Shown: positions 51,486 to 60,875, counted from the first letter of the stretch. The stretch is DNA of 64,000 bases from JAYVYM01 sp046593925 (GCA_046593925.1 JBKJQN010000097.1:76161-140160); one strand, 5' to 3'. Made by a program: numbers and translations. Notes: generated by a model not told the origin, from the letters alone.

Positions 51486-52450
51486 TGACCAGCTCCCCCG
51501 CCGTCACCGTGGCGCCCGCCGTCCCCGCCCGAGCGCGCCGGGGACGGCGGCGGCGGGAGCGGCTGCGCACCTTCAGCCGCCGAGACGTCGTTGTCCTGTC
51601 GGTCATGCTCGGCATCCCCACCCTGCTGCTGCTCGCCCTGGTGTGGGGCCCCGCGCTGGCCTCGATCGGGCTGTCGACGACGAGCTGGAATGGCATCGGC
51701 TCGCTGCACGGCAGCGACGTCGTCGGGGTCGAGAACTATCGCAACATCGTCAGCAACTACCCGTCGTTCGGACCGGCGCTGCGCCACAATGTCATCTGGC
51801 TGGCCTTCTTCGCCTTCATCTCGACGCCGATCGGCCTGCTGCTCGCGGTCCTTATCGACCGCAACCTGAAGGGCAGCCGGCTCTACCAGACGGCGATCTT
51901 CATGCCAGTGGTGCTGAGCCTGGCGCTGATCGGCTTCATCTGGCAGCTCATCTACAGCCAGGACCAGGGCCTGATCAACGGCCTGCTGGGCAGGACCGCC
52001 CCGGGGCAGGGCATCGACTTCCTCGGCACGTCCGGGCTCAACCTCGGCGCCATCATGGTGGCAGCCAGCTGGCGGCACGTGGGGTACGTGATGATCCTGT
52101 ACCTGGCCGGGCTGAAGAGCCTGGACCCAGCCCTGCGCGAAGCCGCCGCACTGGACGGCGCGGGCGAGGTGGCCACCTTCCGCCTGGTCGTGTTCCCGGC
52201 GCTGCGCCCCATCAACATCGTGGTGCTGGTGATCACCGTCATCGAGTCGCTGCGCGCATTCGACATCGTGTACATCGTCAACAAGGGTACGAACGGGCTG
52301 GAGCTGCTGTCGGTCCTGGTGACCCGCAACATCCTCGGTGAGGCCAGCCGGATCGGCTTCGGGTCGGCTCTGGCGGTCATTTTGCTGTCGATCTCGCTGG
52401 TACCGATCACGGCCTTCCTCGTGCAGACCTTCCGAGGGGAGCAGCGGTGA
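51485..52450 (+). CDS. Sugar ABC transporter permease, MalF-like
   Basis: 321 residues with about six membrane segments after a basic N-terminus. The cytoplasmic EAA loop is LREAAALDGAGEVATFRLVV, which contacts the ATPase. The ATG shares one base with the previous stop (TGATG). It pairs with the next permease to form the import channel. Confidence 0.94.
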   Translation: MTSSPAVTVAPAVPARARRGRRRRERLRTFSRRDVVVLSVMLGIPTLLLLALVWGPALASIGLSTTSWNGIGSLHGSDVVGVENYRNIVSNYPSFGPALRHNVIWLAFFAFISTPIGLLLAVLIDRNLKGSRLYQTAIFMPVVLSLALIGFIWQLIYSQDQGLINGLLGRTAPGQGIDFLGTSGLNLGAIMVAASWRHVGYVMILYLAGLKSLDPALREAAALDGAGEVATFRLVVFPALRPINIVVLVITVIESLRAFDIVYIVNKGTNGLELLSVLVTRNILGEASRIGFGSALAVILLSISLVPITAFLVQTFRGEQR

Positions 52451-53388
52451 CGGCCACGGTGCCGCAGCCCGGCGGACTGGCCGACGTAGTTCGGCTCGGC
52501 TCGGCAGCGCTCGACCCCGACCCTGCGTCGGCCCCACGGATGCGGCCCGGCCGGGTCCTGGCGTACGCGATCCTGATCGGGACCTCGCTGCTGTGGCTCA
52601 CCCCGCTGCTGTGGGCCGTCTACACCTCGCTGCGGCCGTACGCCGACACCCAGCGCAACGGCTATGTGTCGCTGGCGCACTCGCTGAGCCTGACCAACTA
52701 CAGCGACGCCTGGACGCAGGCCAACTTCCCGCACTACTTCCGCAACAGCATGATCGTTACCTTGCCTGCGGTGCTGCTCACCCTGCTCCTGGCGTCGTTC
52801 GTGGCGTTCGTCGTCTCGCGCTTCCGGCTGCGCTGGAACATCGCGCTGCTGGTGATGTTCACCGCCGGCAACCTGCTGCCGCAGCAGGTCATCATCACGC
52901 CGGTCTACAAGTTGTTCCTGCTGGTGCCCGTCCCCACCTGGGTGAGCGACTCCGGCACGCTCTACGACTCGTATCTCGGCCTCATACTGATCAACGTCGC
53001 CTTCCAGGTGGGCTTCTGCGCCTTCATCCTTTCCAACTACATGAAGACGATCCCGCACGAGCTCACCGAGGCTGCGCTGGTCGACGGCGCCTCGGTGTGG
53101 CGGCAGTACTGGCAGGTCATCCTGCCGCTGTGCCGGCCGGCGCTCGCCGCACTGGCAACCCTTGAGTTTACCTTCATCTACAACGACTTCTTCTGGGCGA
53201 CGGTGCTGCTGCGCACCGGCGACAAACGACCCATCACGTCCGCGATCGCCAACCTGTCCGGTCAGTACTTCACCAACAACAACCTGATCGCGGCCGCGGC
53301 GCTGATCACCGCCGTACCCACGCTGGCCATCTTCTTCGGCCTGCAGAAGCAGTTCGTCGCAGGGCTGACCCTGGGCTCCAACAAGTGA
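52447..53388 (+). CDS. Sugar ABC transporter permease, MalG-like
   Basis: 313 residues, about six membrane segments. The EAA loop is LTEAALVDGASVWRQYWQVI, and FGLQKQFVAGLTLGSNK is the MalG-type C-terminus. The GTG overlaps the previous stop (GTGA). It completes the importer with 50118-52450; the ATPase is probably the product of the leftward arm. Confidence 0.94.
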   Translation: MTATVPQPGGLADVVRLGSAALDPDPASAPRMRPGRVLAYAILIGTSLLWLTPLLWAVYTSLRPYADTQRNGYVSLAHSLSLTNYSDAWTQANFPHYFRNSMIVTLPAVLLTLLLASFVAFVVSRFRLRWNIALLVMFTAGNLLPQQVIITPVYKLFLLVPVPTWVSDSGTLYDSYLGLILINVAFQVGFCAFILSNYMKTIPHELTEAALVDGASVWRQYWQVILPLCRPALAALATLEFTFIYNDFFWATVLLRTGDKRPITSAIANLSGQYFTNNNLIAAAALITAVPTLAIFFGLQKQFVAGLTLGSNK

Positions 53389-54527
53389 GCTCTACCGTCG
53401 TCGACCTGCTCGCCGATCCGCCGCCGGGCACCGACCGGCTGGTCAGCGCGCCGGGCCGGGCCAACCTGATCGGCGAGTACACCGACGTCAACGACGGCCA
53501 CGTCCTGCCGGTCGCGCTGGACCTGCGCACAGTGGTGGCGAGCCGACCGTTGGCGGGGCGCACCCTCGCGCTGCGATCGCTGGACGTCCGCGGCCCGGAC
53601 GCCGCCGTCGAGGTGTCGCTGGACGAGCCGGGGCCGCCGCCGGCGGGGTGGGGACGCTACGTCGCCGCCGTCGTGGACGTGCTGCGCGCCGAGGGCCTGG
53701 CCCTGCAGGGTCGCGCCGGCGTGCTGTCCTCGCAGGTGCCGGTCGGCGCGGGGCTGTCGTCCAGCGCCGCCCTGGAGGTGGCCGTCGCGCTGACCGTCCT
53801 CGCCGAGCCGTTGCCACCGGCCGTGCTGGCCCGGCTCTGCCAGCGGGCCGAGAACGAGGGGGTCGGTGTGCAGAGCGGCATCATGGACCAGCTCGCGAGC
53901 GTTGCCTCCCGACCGGGCACGGCGCTGTTCCTGGACTGCCGCTCGCTCGCCGTCGAGCACGTACCGCTGCCCGCCGACCTCGGCGTCCTGGTGGTCGACA
54001 GCGGTGGCCGCCGCGAGCTGTCCGACAGCGGCTACAACGACCGGCGCAGCGCGTGCGCCGAAGCCGCCCGGGACCTCGGAGTCGCCAGCCTGCGCGACGC
54101 CGACCCCGGCCAGCTGGCGGGGGCCAGGCGGCGGATGGAGCCTGTCGTGCACCGCCGGGCGAGGCACGTGCTGACCGAGGAGCTCCGGGTGCACGACACG
54201 GTCCGGGCGCTGCGCGCCGGGGACCGGCCAGCCCTGCGCGAGCTGTTCGCGGCCTCGCACGCCAGCCTGCGCGACGACTTCGAGGTCAGCACCCCCGAGC
54301 TCGACACCCTGGTTGCCCTCGCCGGCGACACCCCCGGCGTGGTCGCCAGCCGGCTGACCGGGGCAGGCTTCGGGGGGTGCACCGTCTCGCTGGTCGAGGC
54401 CGACCGCGGACCCGAAGCCGGTCAGGCGGTCGTCGACCGCTACTGCCAACTCACAGGTAGCCGGCCACGGTGGTGGCTGTCGGGGGCGGCGGGGGGCGCT
54501 GCACGGGAGCAGGTCGGCACGCGATGA
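53385..54527 (+). CDS. galK: Galactokinase with an atypical substrate motif
   Basis: 380 residues, GHMP kinase fold. The phosphate loop is VGAGLSSSAALEVAV and GAGFGGC is the C-terminal motif. The galactokinase signature GRANLIGEYTDVNDGHVLP differs from the usual GEHTDYN: His becomes Tyr32 and Tyr becomes Val35. In known enzymes the Glu, His and Asp of this motif contact galactose. The GTG overlaps the permease stop. Context (galT, galactosidases) still supports a galactose-like substrate. Confidence 0.87.
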   Translation: MSSTVVDLLADPPPGTDRLVSAPGRANLIGEYTDVNDGHVLPVALDLRTVVASRPLAGRTLALRSLDVRGPDAAVEVSLDEPGPPPAGWGRYVAAVVDVLRAEGLALQGRAGVLSSQVPVGAGLSSSAALEVAVALTVLAEPLPPAVLARLCQRAENEGVGVQSGIMDQLASVASRPGTALFLDCRSLAVEHVPLPADLGVLVVDSGGRRELSDSGYNDRRSACAEAARDLGVASLRDADPGQLAGARRRMEPVVHRRARHVLTEELRVHDTVRALRAGDRPALRELFAASHASLRDDFEVSTPELDTLVALAGDTPGVVASRLTGAGFGGCTVSLVEADRGPEAGQAVVDRYCQLTGSRPRWWLSGAAGGAAREQVGTR

Positions 54528-56641
54528 CTCCCGACAGCGTGCACCTGCGCAGCGGCGAGGTCAGCGTCCTGGTGGACCTGCGGTCGGGGCAGCCCGCAGT
54601 GCTGCACTGGGGGGCGCTGCTGCCCGAGACCGGGCTGGCCGACCTCCCGCTGGGCCTCGAGCCCGCCGTCGCGCACTCGGCGCTGGACGAGCCCGGAGTG
54701 CTGGCGCTGGTCGCGGACCGCGCGGCCGGTCACCGGGGCCGGCCGGGGCTGACCGGCAGCCGGGCCGGCGGGCAGGACTTCTCGCCGCGGCTGGTCCTCA
54801 CCGACTGCCGGCTGGAGGGCCCGACGGCCGTGGTGCTGACCTGCGCCGACCCGGCAGCCGGGCTCGAGCTGCGCTCCGAGCTCCGGCTCGCCGAGGGTGG
54901 CCTGCTGCGCCTGCGGCACGAGCTGCGCAACACCGGCGAGGACGTGTACCGCCTCGGCGAGCTGACCTGCACGCTGCCGCTGCCCGCGCGGGCCACCGAG
55001 CTGCTGGACCTGACCGGGCGGCACTGCCGCGAGCGCATCCCGCAGCGCCACCCGCTGGCGCGCGGCGCCTGGGTGCGCGAGGCCAGGCACGGCCGGACCG
55101 GCCACGACGCGACCCTGCTGCTGACCGCGGGCACCCCCGGCTTCGCCAACCGGTCCGGGGACGTCTGGTCGGTGCACCTGGGGTGGAGCGGCGACAGCAC
55201 GAGCTGGGCGGAGCGGCTCCCGGGCGGCCAGGGTGTGCTGGGCGCGTCCGAGCTGCTCGGACCCGGTGAGGTCGAGCTCGCCCCCGGTCAGTCGTACGCC
55301 ACGCCCTGGCTGTACGCGGCGACCTCGCAGCGCGGGCTCGACGGGCTCGGTGACGCCCACCACCGCTGGCTGCGGAGCCGCCCTGGCCACCCTTCTGCAC
55401 TGCGGCCGGTGGTGTTGAACACCTGGGAGGCCGTGTACTTCGACCACGACCTGGACCGGCTGCGCGAGCTCGCCGATGTCGCCGCCGGCGTCGGCGTGGA
55501 GCGCTTCGTGCTGGACGACGGCTGGTTCCTGCATCGGCGCGACGACACCGCCGGGCTCGGCGACTGGGTCGTCGACCCCGACGTCTGGCCGCTGGGGCTC
55601 GCGCCGCTGATCGACCACGTACGCGCCCTGGGCATGTCGTTCGGGCTGTGGGTCGAGCCAGAGATGGTCAACCTCGACTCCGAGCTCTACCGCGCGCACC
55701 CGGAGTGGGTGCTGCGCGCCGCCGAGCGCCTGCCGCCGCCCTGGCGCCACCAGCAGGTGCTGGACCTGGGTCACGACGGGGCGTTCGCGCATGTGCTGGG
55801 CCAGCTCGACGCCCTGCTGTGCGACCACCCGATCGACTACCTCAAGTGGGACCAGAACCGCGATCTGATCGACGCCGGGCACCACGGCGCACCGGCGGTA
55901 CGGCAGCAGACGCTGGCGGTCTACCGGCTGCTGGACGAGCTGCGCGCCCGGCACCCCGGGGTCGAGATCGAGAGCTGCTCGTCCGGCGGCGCCCGGGTCG
56001 ATTTCGGCATCCTCGAGCGCACCGACCGGGTGTGGGCCAGCGACACCAACGACGCGCTCGAGCGACAGGGCATCCAGCGGTGGACCGGGCTGCTGCTGCC
56101 GCCCGAGCTGGTCGGCGCGCACGTCGGCCCACCCCGCTCGCACACCACCGGCCGTACCCAGGCACTGCCGTTCCGCGTTGCCACCGCAATGTTCGGCCAC
56201 CTCGGCGTCGAGTGGGACGTGTCACGGGCGAGCGCCGCAGAGCGCGAGGGTCTGGCCGAGGGCATCGCTACGTACAAGGCGCTGCGCGGGCTGCTGCACA
56301 CCGGCGACGTGGTGCATGCCGACCACCCGGACCCGGCCGCCGCGCTGCACGGCGTGGTTGCCGCCGACGGTTCCGCCGCGGTGTTCGCCTTCGTGCAGCT
56401 GACGACGTCTGTCGGCGAGGTCCCCGACCCGGCCCGGCTGCCGGGCCTTTCCCCGGACCGCTCCTACCGGGTCGAGCCGCTGGCGGCCGGTGGGTCCCCA
56501 TCGACGTCGCAGCGCAGCGGGCCGCCCTGGCTGCGAGCCGGGGGCGTGGTGCTGCCCGGCCGGGTCCTGGCAGAGGCCGGCCTGGCGATGCCGGCGCTGC
56601 ATCCCGAGCAGGCGCTGCTGCTGCGCCTGCACCAGGTGTGA
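54524..56641 (+). CDS. GH36 alpha-galactosidase
   Basis: 705 residues, full length for bacterial GH36. The nucleophile Asp is in YLKWDQNRDL and the acid/base Asp in WASDTNDALER; ESCSSGGARVDFGIL is the substrate-binding block. An N-terminal beta-sandwich domain precedes the barrel. It lacks a signal peptide, so it cleaves imported alpha-galactosides inside the cell. The ATG overlaps the galK stop (ATGA). A large antisense frame here is a shadow. Confidence 0.95.
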   Translation: MTPDSVHLRSGEVSVLVDLRSGQPAVLHWGALLPETGLADLPLGLEPAVAHSALDEPGVLALVADRAAGHRGRPGLTGSRAGGQDFSPRLVLTDCRLEGPTAVVLTCADPAAGLELRSELRLAEGGLLRLRHELRNTGEDVYRLGELTCTLPLPARATELLDLTGRHCRERIPQRHPLARGAWVREARHGRTGHDATLLLTAGTPGFANRSGDVWSVHLGWSGDSTSWAERLPGGQGVLGASELLGPGEVELAPGQSYATPWLYAATSQRGLDGLGDAHHRWLRSRPGHPSALRPVVLNTWEAVYFDHDLDRLRELADVAAGVGVERFVLDDGWFLHRRDDTAGLGDWVVDPDVWPLGLAPLIDHVRALGMSFGLWVEPEMVNLDSELYRAHPEWVLRAAERLPPPWRHQQVLDLGHDGAFAHVLGQLDALLCDHPIDYLKWDQNRDLIDAGHHGAPAVRQQTLAVYRLLDELRARHPGVEIESCSSGGARVDFGILERTDRVWASDTNDALERQGIQRWTGLLLPPELVGAHVGPPRSHTTGRTQALPFRVATAMFGHLGVEWDVSRASAAEREGLAEGIATYKALRGLLHTGDVVHADHPDPAAALHGVVAADGSAAVFAFVQLTTSVGEVPDPARLPGLSPDRSYRVEPLAAGGSPSTSQRSGPPWLRAGGVVLPGRVLAEAGLAMPALHPEQALLLRLHQV

Positions 56642-56682
56642 CCGGCGATCGTCCGTTCACCTTGACGGTGCACGATGGGCCC

Positions 56683-58872
56683 GTGACAACCGAGCTGACG
56701 ACGCCGACCCACCTCGAGCCGGAGAACGGGCACGCCGCCGGCGCGGAGTCGACGCTGGAGCCGGTCACGTCGACGGTCGCACGCGTTCGCGCCCCGGACA
56801 GCCTGCCGGAGGACCGCTTCCTCAACCGCGAGGTGAGCTGGCTGGACTTCAACGCCCGCGTCCTGGCCCTCGCCCGGGACCGATCCGCGCCGCTGCTCGA
56901 GCGGGTCAAGTTCCTCGCGATCTTCGCCAGCAACCTCGACGAGTTCTACATGGTCCGGGTCGCCGGGCTCAAGCGCCGTAGCAGCACCGGGCTCGGCACC
57001 CGCAGCGCCGACGGCCTGAGCACCCGCAAGCAGCTGGCGCTGATCAGCAGCCGGGCCCGCGAGCTCGCGGCCGCGCACGCCTGCTGCTTCCTGGAGGAGG
57101 TCCGTCCCGAGCTCGCCGCGGCCGGGGTCCGGATCGCGCTCTGGGACGACCTGGCACCCGAGCAGCAGTCACCGCTGCACGACTACTTCCGCGGCCAGCT
57201 GTTCCCGATCCTCACCCCGCTCGCCGTCGACCCGGCGCATCCGTTCCCGTACATCAGCGGCCTCTCGCTCAACCTTGCGGTCCTCGTACGCGAGCCGGAG
57301 ACCGGCACCGAGCACTTCGCCCGAGTGAAGGTGCCCAACAACGTGCCGCGCTTCGTGCAGGTCGACGGCGCCGCCAGCGCGACGACGTACCTCCCGCTGG
57401 AGGAGCTGATCGGGGCGCACCTTCCGCAGCTGTTCCCGGGGCTCGAGGTGACCTCGCACCACGTGTTCCGGGTCACCCGCAACACCGACGTCGAGGTCGA
57501 GGAGGACCGCGACGAGGATCTGCTCCAGGCGCTGGAGCGCGAGCTGGCCCGCCGGCGGTTCGGCCCGGCGGTCCGGCTCGAGGTCGGCGAGCGGATGGAC
57601 CCGCACGTGCTCGACCTGCTGGTCCGCGAGCTGGAGATCACCGACGACGACGTCGTGCGGGTACCCGGCCTGCTGGACCTGGCCTCGCTGTGGCAGCTGT
57701 ACGGCGTGGACCGGCCCGAGCTCAAGGACGACGCGCACGTCCCGGCGACGCACCCGCGGCTCGCCGAGGGCGAGAAGGCCACCGACGTGTTCGCCGCCCT
57801 GCGCGAGGGCGATGTGCTGGTGCACCATCCGTACGACTCGTTCTCGACCTCCGTGCAGCGCTTCGTCGAGCAGGCCGCCGCCGACCCGCAGGTCCTGGCC
57901 ATCAAGCAGACGCTCTATCGCACCTCGGGTGACTCACCGATCGTCGATGCGCTGATCGACGCCGCCGAGGCGGGCAAGCAGGTCGTGGTACTCGTCGAGA
58001 TCACCGCCCGCTTCGACGAGCAGGCCAACATCCGGTGGGCGAGAGCGCTGGAAAAGGCCGGCTGCCACGTCGTGTACGGGCTGATGGGGCTCAAAACGCA
58101 CTGCAAGACCTGCCTGGTCGTACGACAGGAGAAGGGCCAGCTCCGGCGCTATGCGCATATCGGCACCGGCAACTACAACCCCAAGACGGCCCGTATCTAT
58201 GAGGACTTCGGGCTGCTCACAGCCGACCCCGAGATCGGCGCCGACCTCACCGACCTGTTCAACACCCTCACCGGCTACAGCCGACAGACCGAGTACCGCA
58301 CCCTGATGGTCGCTCCGCACGGCGTCCGGGCCGGCCTCGTCGAGCGCATCGAGCGCGAGGCCGCACACGCTCGTGCCGGCCGGCCGTCTGGCGTGCTGGT
58401 CAAGGCCAACAGCGTGGTCGACGAACAGGTCATCGACGCGCTCTACCGGGCGAGCCGCGACCAGGTGCCGGTCCGGCTGCTGGTCCGCGGCATCTGCGCC
58501 TTGCGGCCCGGCGTCCCAGGGCTGTCCGACACGATCACCGTCCGCAGTATCGTCGGGCGGTTCCTCGAGCACTCCCGGGTGATGGTCTTCGGCACACCGG
58601 CCCGTACGCAGGACCCGCTCGAGCAGTGGCTCGGCAGCGCCGATCTCATGCACCGCAACCTCGACCGGCGGGTCGAGACCCTGGTTCGGGTCAAGGACCC
58701 GACGGTGCAGGCTGAGATCCAGCAGCTGCTCGAGCGGGCGATGGCCGACGACATCGTGCGCTGGGAGCTGCAGAGCGACGGTTGCTGGACGCGGCTGCCG
58801 GAGCCGGGCAGGCCCGCTCAGGATCTGCAGGCCGAGCTGGTGCGACGGGCCAGCGAACGGCCCCACGGCTAG
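56683..58872 (+). CDS. ppk1: Polyphosphate kinase 1
   Basis: 729 residues from the GTG at 56683. FLNREVSWLDFNARVLALA is the N-domain, HPYDSFSTSVQRFVEQAA and IKQTLYRTSGDSPIV are head/C1 motifs, and the phosphorylated His lies in YAHIGTGNYN. It polymerises phosphate from ATP. An in-frame GTG at 56638 overlaps the alpha-galactosidase stop and is an alternative start. The gene is followed with no gap by mutT1, as in mycobacteria. Confidence 0.95.
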   Translation: MTTELTTPTHLEPENGHAAGAESTLEPVTSTVARVRAPDSLPEDRFLNREVSWLDFNARVLALARDRSAPLLERVKFLAIFASNLDEFYMVRVAGLKRRSSTGLGTRSADGLSTRKQLALISSRARELAAAHACCFLEEVRPELAAAGVRIALWDDLAPEQQSPLHDYFRGQLFPILTPLAVDPAHPFPYISGLSLNLAVLVREPETGTEHFARVKVPNNVPRFVQVDGAASATTYLPLEELIGAHLPQLFPGLEVTSHHVFRVTRNTDVEVEEDRDEDLLQALERELARRRFGPAVRLEVGERMDPHVLDLLVRELEITDDDVVRVPGLLDLASLWQLYGVDRPELKDDAHVPATHPRLAEGEKATDVFAALREGDVLVHHPYDSFSTSVQRFVEQAAADPQVLAIKQTLYRTSGDSPIVDALIDAAEAGKQVVVLVEITARFDEQANIRWARALEKAGCHVVYGLMGLKTHCKTCLVVRQEKGQLRRYAHIGTGNYNPKTARIYEDFGLLTADPEIGADLTDLFNTLTGYSRQTEYRTLMVAPHGVRAGLVERIEREAAHARAGRPSGVLVKANSVVDEQVIDALYRASRDQVPVRLLVRGICALRPGVPGLSDTITVRSIVGRFLEHSRVMVFGTPARTQDPLEQWLGSADLMHRNLDRRVETLVRVKDPTVQAEIQQLLERAMADDIVRWELQSDGCWTRLPEPGRPAQDLQAELVRRASERPHG

Positions 58873-59763
58873 GTGGCGGTTCCGGTCCTCGCCGCGGGCG
58901 GGGTGCTGTGGCGGCCGTCGGATGACGGGATCGAGGTAGCCGTCGTCCACCGACCGCGCTACGACGACTGGTCGCTCCCCAAGGGCAAGCTCGAGCCCGG
59001 TGAGGGCCAGCTGCAGGGCGCTCTGCGTGAGGTGCGGGAAGAGACCGGCTTCGACGCCGTCCCCGGCCGTACGCTCGGCAGCAGCGCCTATCGCGTGCTG
59101 CAGGACGGCGTCGAGCGGGACAAGGTCGTGCGCTGGTGGGCGATGCAGGCCAGGTCGGGGCGCTTTGTGGCTGGCCCGGAGGTGGACGAGCTGCGCTGGC
59201 TGGCGCCGGGTCCCGCCGAGGCACTGCTGACCGCCGGTCGTGACGTCTCGCCGCTGCGACTGCTGCTTGCCGAGGGGCTGCACACCAGCACGGTCCTGCT
59301 GGTGCGGCACAGCTCGGCCGGCGACCGTGCTGCGTGGCCCGGAGACGATCTGGACCGTCCGCTGGACGACCCCGGCCGCCGGCAGGCCGACGCCCTTGCG
59401 AGGCTCCTGGTTCGCTACGGGCCCGGGCGGGTCCTGAGCGCTCCGCCGCTGCGCTGCGTGGACACCGTGCGGCCGCTCGCCGAGGCGTGCGGGCTCACCG
59501 TCGAGGTCGAGCCGGCTATCGGCGAGCAGGGCTGGGCCGAGCAGCCCGCCGCCGCGGTCAGCCGCCTGCGGTCGCTCGGCGGCGATGCTGGCGCCTGCAC
59601 GGTTGTCTGCACCCAGGGCGGCGCGCTACCCGGCCTGCTGCGCGCACTGGCCGCCGGCACCGCCGTGGACGTCGGTGCCGCGCCGGCCCGGAAAGGATCG
59701 GTCTGGGCGCTGAGCTTTCTGCACGGCGCCCTCGTCGACGCCGACCACCTTCCACCGGCCTGA
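58873..59763 (+). CDS. mutT1: MutT1-type Nudix hydrolase fused to a histidine phosphatase domain
   Basis: 296 residues. The Nudix box is KGKLEPGEG...REVREETGF (residues ~37-56). The second half is a phosphoglycerate-mutase-like domain with the catalytic RH of VRHSSAGDRAAWPG. In mycobacteria this two-domain enzyme cleans 8-oxo-dGTP and diadenosine polyphosphates. The GTG directly follows the ppk1 TAG. The phosphatase His is retained, but other catalytic residues were not checked. Confidence 0.92.
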   Translation: MAVPVLAAGGVLWRPSDDGIEVAVVHRPRYDDWSLPKGKLEPGEGQLQGALREVREETGFDAVPGRTLGSSAYRVLQDGVERDKVVRWWAMQARSGRFVAGPEVDELRWLAPGPAEALLTAGRDVSPLRLLLAEGLHTSTVLLVRHSSAGDRAAWPGDDLDRPLDDPGRRQADALARLLVRYGPGRVLSAPPLRCVDTVRPLAEACGLTVEVEPAIGEQGWAEQPAAAVSRLRSLGGDAGACTVVCTQGGALPGLLRALAAGTAVDVGAAPARKGSVWALSFLHGALVDADHLPPA

Positions 59764-60130
59764 CGGGCCGTCGATCAGGATTCTGCGCGACCCGCCCGCC
59801 CCAGCCACCGCCCGCGACCCGCCCGCCTGCTTCGCGGCCCCGCGCGTCGTGGGGCGCGATCATGCAGAAGTTGTCGCGGCCCACGCTCAACCAACAACTA
59901 TTTCCCCATGATCGCCCAATTCCTGCATGATCGCGGGCGGGAACGCGCGGCGAGCGGCCGCTCTGTCGCCACCGTCTTCGGGGTCGACTCGGCCGTTGCG
60001 GCCGAGCGTCGGGAGACGAGCAGCCGCAGGCCCATGGACCGGACGCCGCGTCCCTTTCACCCGTCACGCCCAGGCGGGGGAGGGGCAGAGATCGGCGACC
60101 AGCCATCACCGGGCGTGCAGCCTGACCTGG
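59764..60130. other. Intergenic region between convergent mutT1 and hupB
   Basis: 367 bp with no convincing gene; frames here are short and composition-driven. The first third contains an inverted repeat element described separately. The rest is GC-rich without a clear terminator. It separates two convergent transcripts. Confidence 0.6.
59855..59935. repeat. Inverted repeat element with 13-bp arms
   Basis: CGCGATCATGCAG (59855-59867) and its exact reverse complement CTGCATGATCGCG (59923-59935) flank a 55-bp, more AT-rich middle. The middle contains TTGT...ACAA (59871 region and CCAACAAC) and a further CATGATCGC. The element looks like a small dispersed intergenic repeat or a long hairpin at a convergent junction. 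Confidence 0.6.
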
Positions 60131-60772
60131 TCAGCGAGTTTTCGCGGGTCCCTTCGCGGCAGACGCAGCCTTCGCGGGTGCCTTCGCGGCAGACGCAGCC
60201 TTGGCGGGTGCCTTCGCGGCAGACGCAGCCTTCGCGGCCTTGGCGGGTGCCTTCGCCGCAGGCGCCTTTGCGGGTGCCTTCGCGGCGACCGCAGGCTTCG
60301 CGGGTGCCTTCGCCGCAGCCGCCTTCGCCGCAGGCGCAGCCTTCGCGGGTGCCTTCGCGGTCTTCCCCGCCGCCGCCCCGCCGGCGGCGCGGACAGCCTT
60401 GGCGGGAGGAGCCGCAACGAGGCCGGTCGCTTCCGCAACGGAGCGAAGTCCCTCACCCGCGGCCCTGGCGCCGGCCTTGGCGGCGCGGTCGAGCTTCTTC
60501 GCTCCGCTCACGACATCCTTGAAGCCTTGGCCCGCCCGGAACTTTGGCACGGAGGTCTCGCCCAGCTCGACCGGCGCCCCAGTCGCCGGGTTGCGGGCGG
60601 TGCGGGCCGCCCGGTCGATGCGCTCAAACACACCGAAGCCGGAGATGGCGACCCGCTCCCCTGCGGACACCGCCCGCTGCACCGTCTCGATGACCGCCTC
60701 GACCGCTGCGGCGGCGGTCTTCTTGTCACCGACCTTGTCGGTGATGGCGTCGATCAGCTCGGACTTGTTCAC
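60131..60772 (-). CDS. hupB: HU-type DNA-binding protein with Lys/Ala/Pro tail
   Basis: 213 residues from a GTG with GGGGAGG upstream. The first ~95 residues are HU (NKSELIDAITDKVGD, VAISGFGVFERIDRAARTARNPATG). The rest is a histone-H1-like tail of KAPAKAA-type repeats, as in mycobacterial HupB and streptomycete HupS. It compacts the nucleoid. The DNA of the tail is itself repetitive (about 60150-60350). In-frame codons upstream of 60772 are unlikely to be used. Confidence 0.96.
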   Translation of the reverse strand: MNKSELIDAITDKVGDKKTAAAAVEAVIETVQRAVSAGERVAISGFGVFERIDRAARTARNPATGAPVELGETSVPKFRAGQGFKDVVSGAKKLDRAAKAGARAAGEGLRSVAEATGLVAAPPAKAVRAAGGAAAGKTAKAPAKAAPAAKAAAAKAPAKPAVAAKAPAKAPAAKAPAKAAKAASAAKAPAKAASAAKAPAKAASAAKGPAKTR

Positions 60773-60788
60773 GTGGCCTCCCCGGAGT

Positions 60789-60869
60789 CGAGGCGGTGTG
60801 CCTCTTGTGATTCCGGAAGGTATGGCGATGGGGGCCCGTAGGACGGCACCTCGGCCCCGAGGCGGTGTG
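60789..60869. repeat. 12-bp direct repeat upstream of hupB
   Basis: CGAGGCGGTGTG occurs exactly at 60789-60800 and 60858-60869. The first copy ends 17 bases before the hupB start codon on the minus strand. The 69-base spacing and the position in the leader suggest a regulatory role or a past duplication. No regulator can be named. Confidence 0.45.
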
Positions 60870-60875
60870 TCGCCG

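Noticed and set aside
56655..56673. PHO-box-like GTTCACC...GGTGCAC before ppk1
   Set aside because: The two half-units are 12, not 11, bases apart and the second matches poorly; too weak to claim PhoP control.
60150..60360. CRISPR-like or satellite array near 60.2 kb
   Set aside because: The repetition is the in-frame coding sequence for the Lys/Ala/Pro tail of hupB, with no spacers.
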